Shown here piece by piece: positions 57,673-64,000 of a stretch of 64,000 bases of DNA. The notes under the pieces were generated by a model. The model was not told where the DNA came from. It ran no database searches and worked only from the letters and a program-made list of their open reading frames with translations. The DNA comes from Xestospongia bergquistia. Its lineage: Eukaryota; Porifera; Demospongiae; Haplosclerida; Petrosiidae. Numbering within the stretch: position 1 is the first letter of the stretch; each line of letters starts with the position of its first letter. The translations under genes and the position numbers were made by a program. The stretch covers positions 6,708,775 to 6,772,774 of the forward strand of contig OZ014418.1 in assembly GCA_963965975.1 (NCBI GenBank). Direction: 5' to 3'.

Positions 57673-58643
57673 ATGGCTATCTTCTTGTTAGTAACAGTGT
57701 TACTAACTCCTGATATTACTAGTGTAGGACAGGGATCCTCTCACTGTATGGTTGACTGTAACATAGGACAACATGGACCCTCTCTATATGAACAATACTG
57801 CTGTCAAATTGGTAACTATGGTAAGATATTACGTTTGCAAGAAAAGGGCAGGAAAAATATAATTTTATGTCCATCAACACGACCTAAATCATGTCCAGGT
57901 AACCTCAACTATATAGTGTGATATGCATTTCATTATATGGTGTAGCTATTGTACCTCTACCAGACTGTAAGTCCTGGTATCAGGCAGGTTATAATACCAG
58001 TACTGTATATCTTATCGATCCTGATGGAGGGACTCCATTTGAGGTCAGCTGTAGTATATTTATTCTCATATTTCACTGCATGCATGTCTCTATATAGGTC
58101 TATTGTGACATGGAGACTGATGGTGGTGGATGGACTGTCTTTCAAAGAAGAATGGACGGCTCTGTTGACTTCTATCTCAACTGGACTGATTATGTTCATG
58201 GTTTTGGAAAAGTATCAGGAGAGTATTGGTTAGGACTTAACAATATTCATCATTTAGCTAATGGAAGTATATCTACACATCTAAGAATTGATATGATAGA
58301 TAAAAGTGGTGTCAAAGGATACGCAAAATATTCTACCTTTTACATAGGTGGTTCTACTACTGATTATACTCTCCATGTATCTGGATATAGTGGTAATGTT
58401 GGAGATTCTTTAGGGTTTCATAACAATAGGAAATTCACTACCAAAGACAACGACAATGATGAATGGACTGGTGGTAATAATGCAGTCAGGTGGAGTGGGG
58501 CTTGGTGGTACCACGACAGTCATCACTGTAACCTCAATGGTCGCTATAACTATAGTGTTCATGGTAAAGGTATCAACTGGGGAACTTGGAAATCTTATTC
58601 ATATTCTATTCCATTTGTTGAGATGAAAATTCGTCGTGCTTGA
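57673..58643 (+). CDS. Fibrinogen-related secreted protein, type II
   Basis: Three exons: 57673..57898, 57946..58043, 58098..58643; 289 aa. The signal peptide is MAIFLLVTVLLTPDITSVGQ. A Cys-rich segment (SHCMVDC, YCCQIGNYG, PSTRPKSCPG) is followed by LPDCKSWYQAGYNTSTVYLI, GGTPFE and [11 protein letters not shown], the canonical fibrinogen start. The fibrinogen exon has DNDND but reads WWYHDSHHCNLNG, so the Cys after WWY is shifted, as in the gene at 11163. The frame is open 35 codons further upstream, but the signal peptide fixes the start at 57673. With the 11163 gene it forms one subfamily. Confidence 0.87.
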
Positions 58644-59199
58644 GTGTTAACTTTTAAAAAGGATGATGTTCCTGTTTTGCTGTTTTTGAAACTAGTGTTA
58701 AATTTTAAATAAAATTTAAAATTTAAATTTAGAGAAATATATAAAACTTATATTATACTAACCATGCACTTGTTAAGATGGCTGCATTAAAGTGTCATTG
58801 ATTGAAGTAAGATAATACAAAAAGTCTAGAGCCAGAGGTTTCACTTTATATAAAAGGTGGTCATGCACAAAAGGCTGAAAAATCACATTAAAAATGTGTA
58901 TTTGTTCATTAAGGAGTAAAGGTCAAAGGAATAAATGTCAAAGCCAAATAATCATCAAAAAACATTTATAATTAGTTCAGGATCATCATGACATGAGTGT
59001 TGTTAAATTTCTTATTGTTACATGGTATGTAAATTAAATTCCCTGGTACTTTACCCAACAATGGATGAGTAGTAACCTTTTTCATTAGCAAATAGTGATC
59101 AATAATTAGAGAGAGAGGAAATGCTACATACTATAGTAATATTATAAGTTAGTAACTCTGTCTAAGGACAGTCATTTCTAGTGACTCCTCTATAAGAAA
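58644..59199. other. Type II FREP spacer
   Basis: No gene. Its second half (TTAGTAACTCTGTCTAAGGA, CAGTCATTTCTAGTGACTC) recurs before each type II gene as the probable promoter/5' UTR; no TATA box seen. Confidence 0.5.
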
Positions 59200-60185
59200 A
59201 TGGCTATCTTCTTGTTAGTGGTAGTATTACTAACTCCAGATATTACTAGTGTAGGACAGGGATCCTCTCACTGTATACAAGCTGACAGTAATATAGGACA
59301 ACATGGATCCTGTCTATGTAAACAATACTGCTGTATATATGGTAATAGTGGGAAGACTTTTAATTTGAAAGAAAAAGGAAGAAAAATGAGTATTTCCTGT
59401 CCATCTACACAACCTAAATCATGTCCAGGTAATGTCAGTAGTGTTTTATTAGTCTATCTATCATCTCTTACATGTTATGGTTTTATAGTTCTACCAGACT
59501 GTAAGTCCTGGTATGAGACAGGTTACAATATTAGTGCTGTATATCTTATCAATCCTAATGGAGGGACCCCATTTGAAGTCAGTTGTAGTATACTTATTTT
59601 CATATTTTACTACATGTCTCTATATAGGTTTATTGTGACATGGAGACTGATGGTGGTGGATGGACTGTCTTTCAAAGAAGAATGGATGGCTCTGTCGACT
59701 TCTATCTCAATTGGATTGATTATGTTCATGGTTTTGGAAATACCTCAGGAGAGTATTGGCTAGGACTTAGTAAACTTCATCATTTAGCTAATGGAAGTGT
59801 ATCTACAAAACTAAGAGTTGATATGAGAGATAAAGATGGTAACAGTGCACATGCCAGTTACTCTACATTTTACATAGGTAATTCTACCACTGATTATACT
59901 CTCCATGTATCTGGATATAGTGGTACTGCTGGAGACTCGCTTGCATATCATAATTTAATGAAATTTACTACCAAAGACAATGATAATGATGATAGTAATT
60001 GGGGGAGCACTGGTAATTGTGCAGTTGATTTTACTGGTGCATGGTGGTATAACAACTGCCATCAATCTAATTTAAATGGTCACTATGGTGATGATTATGC
60101 CAGTAGAGGCATTGTATGGTACTATTGGAAAGGTTGGTACCATTCTCTACCATTTACTGAAATGAAAATACGTCGTGTCCAGTAA
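59200..60185 (+). CDS. Fibrinogen-related secreted protein, type II
   Basis: Three exons: 59200..59428, 59489..59577, 59628..60185; 291 aa. Signal peptide MAIFLLVVVLLTPDITSVGQ; Cys-rich segment SHCIQADSNIG, SCLCKQYCC and PSTQPKSCPG. Exon 2 is VLPDCKSWYETGYNISAVYL. The fibrinogen exon has an insertion after the calcium-site motif (DNDNDDSNWGSTGNCAVDF), then WWYNNCHQSNLNGHYG and IVWYYWKGWYHSLPF. This loop makes it the longest member seen. Its first two exons are nearly those of the gene at 63316. Confidence 0.88.
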
Positions 60186-60919
60186 TAAGTACAAGTCATC
60201 ATTAATATTGATTTACGAAAAACATTATTTTAATTATTTCAGTAGTCCCTTTATTATGTCATTAAATTCACATAATAACTTTCAATTAGTATTGACTGAA
60301 TTTTCTTAAAATAATAAACTCTGTTCATGTTTTTTTATATAATATATATATATATAAACAAATAGATTTACTATAGCTGTGTGCAGACTTACCACACATT
60401 GACATATTTGTATTGTCCAAAGACAATACAAAAAGCAGTCTCACTACATTTATCTTCTATCCATCTATAAGACCTAGTTCTTGTTCATGTAAGGTAAGTA
60501 TATTTGTTGTCTATATTTCATTATTATAATCATTAATTCAATGACAAGTACTTGGCTCTGGACTCCATTTACTCATTCAGTTGACCCTTATTCCTAAAGA
60601 ATAAACACAATGATTTGTTGTGTTTCAATCTTTTGTGCAGGACCACCCTTTTAGAAGTTTTAATGAAAAGCTCATACTCCAGACTTTGGTATAATCTCAG
60701 TATCATCATGAGATAAGTGTTGTTAAATTTTCTAGTGTTGGTATGTAAATTAATTCCCTAGTACTTTACACAACAATGGATGAGCAACCTTTTTCATTAG
60801 TGAATAGTGACCAATAATAAACTTAAGAGTGAGCAGAAATGTTAAGTATACTATAGTAATATTATAAGTTAGTTACTCATTCTAAGGACAGTCATTTCTA
60901 ATGACTCCTGTGTAAGAAT
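60186..60919. other. Type II FREP spacer with a decayed exon 1
   Basis: Contains a fragment at about 60,376-60,495 resembling a type II exon 1 and the upstream region of the next copy. Confidence 0.5.
60376..60495 (+). pseudogene. Decayed type II FREP exon 1 fragment
   Basis: Resembles the fragment at 62,757 (shared CAAAGACAATACAAAAAG and AAGACCTAGTTCT) and, weakly, the Cys-rich segment of intact exon 1. No open frame, and no further exons follow. Confidence 0.45.
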
Positions 60920-61877
60920 ATGGCTATCTTCTTGTTAGTGGTAGTGCTACTAACTCCTGATATTACTAGTATAGGACAGGGATACTCTCATTGTATGGCT
61001 GACTGTAACATGAGACATGGACTCTCTCTATACAAAAAATACTGCTGTCAAATTGATAGCAATGGAAAGATTGTTCATTTGGCAGAAAGTGGAAAGAAAA
61101 AAATAATTTTATGTCCATCTACACAACCTAAATCATGTCCAGGTAATGTCAATAGTGTTGTATTAGTCTATCATTCATTAAATGTTATAGTTCTATCAGA
61201 CTGTAAGTCCTGGTATGAGGCAGGTTATAATATCAGTGGTATATATCTTATCAATCCTGATGGAGGGACTCCATTTGAGGTCAACTGTAGTACAAATATT
61301 TTCATATTTTACTACATGTCTTTATATAGGTCTATTGTGACATGGAGACTGATGGTGGTGGATGGACTGTCTTTCAAAGAAGAATGGATGGCTCTGTCGA
61401 CTTCTATCTCAATTGGATTGATTATGTTCATGGTTTTGGAAATACCTCAGGAGAATATTGGCTAGGACTTAGTAAACTTCATCATTTAGCTAATGGGAGT
61501 GTATCTACAAAACTATAAGAGTTGATATGAGAGATAAAGATGGTAACAGTGCATATGCCAGTTACTCTACATTCTACATAGATAATTCTACCACTGATTA
61601 TACTCTCCATGTATCTGGATATAGTGGTACTGCTGGAGACTCGCTTGTGATACATAATCTTATGAATTTTACTACTAAAGACAATGACAATGATCAACAT
61701 GGTAATACTAATTGTGCAGTTGCTTTTACTGGTGCATGGTGGTATAACAACTGCCATCAATCTAACTTAAATGGTCACTATGGTGTTGATAATAGCGGAG
61801 GCATTATATGGTATTATTGGAAAGGTTGGTACCATTCTCTACCATTTGCTGAAATGAAAATACGTCGTGTCCAGTAA
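60920..61877 (+). pseudogene. FREP type II with one frameshift in the fibrinogen exon
   Basis: Exons by homology: 60920..61142, 61191..61279, 61330..61877. Signal exon (MAIFLLVVVLLTPDITSIGQ), Cys-rich segment and linker are intact. The fibrinogen exon matches 59628..60185 closely. Two extra bases in the VSTKLRVDM region create a stop, after which the frame continues to IRRVQ. The calcium-site motif DNDND and WWYNNC...NLNG lie beyond the break. A recent null copy, an allele, or a sequencing error. Confidence 0.75.
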
Positions 61878-62235
61878 TAAGTACAAGTCATCAGTAATAT
61901 TGATTTACGAAAAACATTATTTTAATTATTTCAGTAGTCCCTTTATTATGTCATTAAATTCACATAATAACTTTCAATTAGTATTGACTGAATTTTCTTA
62001 AATCAAAAAGTCTGTTCATGTTTTTGTTACTATAACATATCTGCTATGACTTCAATTTAAAAATTGGACAATATCACAGCTAAAAGTGATGTATCATTTA
62101 AAAATGCTATGTAAGTTTCACATATGTATGGCACTCATCAGTTTATATATGGTAATGTACAAAGCTAAAGGATTAGTCAACAGATATAATATATAAGTGC
62201 ATTGGGTAAGTTTTGGGAACAAATAGATTTACCAT
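61878..62235. other. Type II FREP 3' flank
   Basis: The first 130 bp are nearly identical to the flank after 60185; then unrecognised sequence. Confidence 0.5.
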
Positions 62236-62634
62236 ATAGCTAATGGGGATGTGTCTACAGAACTAAGAGTTGATACAAGAGATAAAAATAGTAACACTGC
62301 ATATCCCAGTTACTCTACATTTTACATAGGTGGTTCTACCACTGATTATACTCTCCATGTATCTGCATATAATAGTTGTACTGCTAGGGACTCACTTAGA
62401 TATCATAATCTCATGAAATTTTCTACCAAAGACAATGACAATGATAATAGTAATTGAGGGAGCACTGGTAATTGTGCAGCTGATTTTACTGGTGCATGGT
62501 GGTATACCAAATGCTATCACTCTAATTTAAATGGTCTCTATGAGGTTGATACTGGTGATGGCATTGTATGGTATACTTGGAAAGGTTGTAAATATTCTCT
62601 ACCATTTGTTGAAAAGAAAACATGTCATATTTAA
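62236..62634 (+). pseudogene. Fibrinogen-exon remnant (3' part)
   Basis: Begins abruptly in the LANG-VST region, so the front of the exon and both upstream exons are missing. It continues through TDYTLHVSAYN and DNDNDNSN, meets a stop, then resumes with GNCAADFTGAWWY and YSLPFVEKK before the terminal stop. Related to the 59200 gene. Confidence 0.8.
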
Positions 62635-63315
62635 TAAGTCAAGTCATCAGTAATATTTGGTGATTAAAGACATTATTTTAATTATTTAAGTAGTCCCTTT
62701 ATTATATAATTAAATTCACAAAAATTTTTTAATTAGTATTGATTTTTTTTAAATCACGCCTGACAGTAACATGGGGCAATATGGATCTTGTCTATATTGT
62801 TGTATATCCATTAATGGTGCAAAGACAATACAAAAAGTGGTCTCGCTACATTTATTTTCTATACATCTACAAGACCTAGTTCTCGTCCCACATAGGATAA
62901 GTATATCTGTTATCTATACTTCATTATTATAATCATTAATTCAATGATAATTATTTGGACTCCATATACTCATTTAGTTGACCCTTATTCCCTAAAGAAT
63001 AAACACTGATTTGCTATGATTATTTCAAACTTTTCATGCAGAACCACTTTTTAGAAGTTTTAATGAAAAGCTCATGCTCCAGACTTTGGTATAAGCTCAG
63101 TATCGTCATGAGATAAGTGTTGTTAAATTTTCTAGCGTTGGTATGTAAATTAAATTCCTTGGCACTTTACACAACAATGCATGGATAAGTAACTTTGTTC
63201 ATTAGTAAATTGTATGATCAATGATAATAGAGAGGAAATGTTACATACTTTACTAATATTATAAGTTAGTAACTCTGTCTAAGACAGTCATTTCTAGTGA
63301 CTCTTCTGTAAGAAA
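62635..63315. other. Type II FREP spacer with a decayed exon 1
   Basis: Holds the decayed exon at 62,757 and the upstream region of the last gene. Confidence 0.5.
62757..62900 (+). pseudogene. Decayed type II FREP exon 1 fragment
   Basis: Reads approximately DSNMGQYGSCLYCC in one frame, matching DSNIGQHGSCL...YCC of the intact genes, then degenerates. Same unit as at 60,376. Confidence 0.55.
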
Positions 63316-64000
63316 ATGGCTATCTTCTTGTTAGTGGTAGTATTACTAACTCCTGATATTACTAGTGTAGGACAGGGATTCTCTCACTGTATACAAGCTG
63401 ACAGTAATATAGGACAACATGGATCCTGTCTATGTAAACAATACTGCTGTATATATGGTAATAGTGGGAAGACTTTTAATTTGAAAGAAAAAGGAAGAAA
63501 ATTGAGTATTTTCTGTCCATCTACACAACCTAAATCATGTCCAGGTAATGTCAGTAGTGTTTTATTAGTCTATCTATCATCTCTTACTAAAACCATAACA
63601 TGTAATTACATGTTATGGTTTTAGTTCTACCAGACTGTAAGTCCTGGTATGAAGCAGGTTACAATATTAGTGCTGTATATCTTATTAATCCTAATGGAGG
63701 GACTCCATTTGAGGTCAGCTGTAGTATACTTATTCTCATACTTTACTACATGTCTCTATATAGGTCTATTGTGACATGGACACTGATGGTGGTGGATGGA
63801 CTGTCTTTCAAAGAAGAATGGATGGCTCTGTTGACTTCTATCTCAATTGGATTGATTATGTTCATGGTTTTGGAAATACCTCAGGAGAGTATTGGCTAGG
63901 ACTTAGTAAACTCCATCATTTAGCTAATGGGAGTGTATCTACAAAACTACGAGTTGATATGAGAGATAAAGATGGTAACACTGCATATGCCAGTTACTCT
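63316..64000 (+). CDS. Fibrinogen-related secreted protein, type II, cut by window end
   Basis: Exons: 63316..63544, 63625..63713, 63764..>64000. Signal peptide MAIFLLVVVLLTPDITSVGQ, Cys-rich segment (SCLCKQYCC, PSTQPKSCPG), linker VLPDCKSWYEAGYNISAVYL, then [20 protein letters not shown]. The visible part is intact and very close to the gene at 59200. Intron 1 ends in a perfect 38-bp palindrome that includes the 3' splice site. Confidence 0.85.
63587..63624. repeat. Perfect 38-bp palindrome at a splice acceptor
   Basis: CTAAAACCATAACATGTAA (63587-63605) is followed directly by its exact reverse complement, which ends in the TTAG of the intron 1 acceptor. The paralogue at 59200 has only the right half. 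Confidence 0.9.

Overview
The window is AT-rich eukaryotic DNA with short introns (mostly about 45-100 bp), small intergenic gaps and typical animal genes (BAF, BRMS1, a VRK kinase, Rab GTPases, PAQR receptors, a large fibrinogen-domain family). The compact layout and the lineage-specific fibrinogen-domain expansion suggest an early-branching metazoan, most likely a demosponge of the Amphimedon type. That assignment is inference; no rRNA or mitochondrial marker is present.

Layout. (1) 1-17,485: a tandem array of secreted fibrinogen-related proteins (FREPs) on the + strand. Most genes have three exons: signal peptide, Cys-rich linker, and one exon with most of the fibrinogen domain (type I). 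One gene uses a different first exon and linker (type II, 11,163-12,122). Broken copies lie between them, one with its second half inverted. (2) 17,486-18,785: spacer with a fold-back element. (3) 18,786-39,663: ordinary cellular genes in alternating orientation, in head-to-head pairs: VRK kinase / BRMS1, BAF / EIF1AD, Rab8/10-like / divergent Rab, ENOPH1 / iPLA2, plus an intronless dihydroflavonol-reductase-like gene. (4) 40,868-57,015: TSR1 (ribosome biogenesis) on the - strand. One 10,042-bp intron holds five tandem + strand PAQR receptor genes. The part matching about the first 130 residues of human TSR1 was not found up to 64,000. (5) 57,673-64,000: a second FREP array, all type II, which may sit in another TSR1 intron.

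Biology. The two FREP arrays encode small secreted lectin-like proteins (about 274-291 aa) that keep the DNDND calcium-site motif and the WWYxxC...NLNG motif. Their half-domain mosaics, gene-conversion tracts, shared TATA/AP-1-like promoters and many fresh pseudogenes point to a fast-evolving recognition or adhesion repertoire. The PAQR cluster shows the same mosaic pattern. Exon coordinates come from reading splice signals and reading phase by eye; no alignment or transcript data were available.
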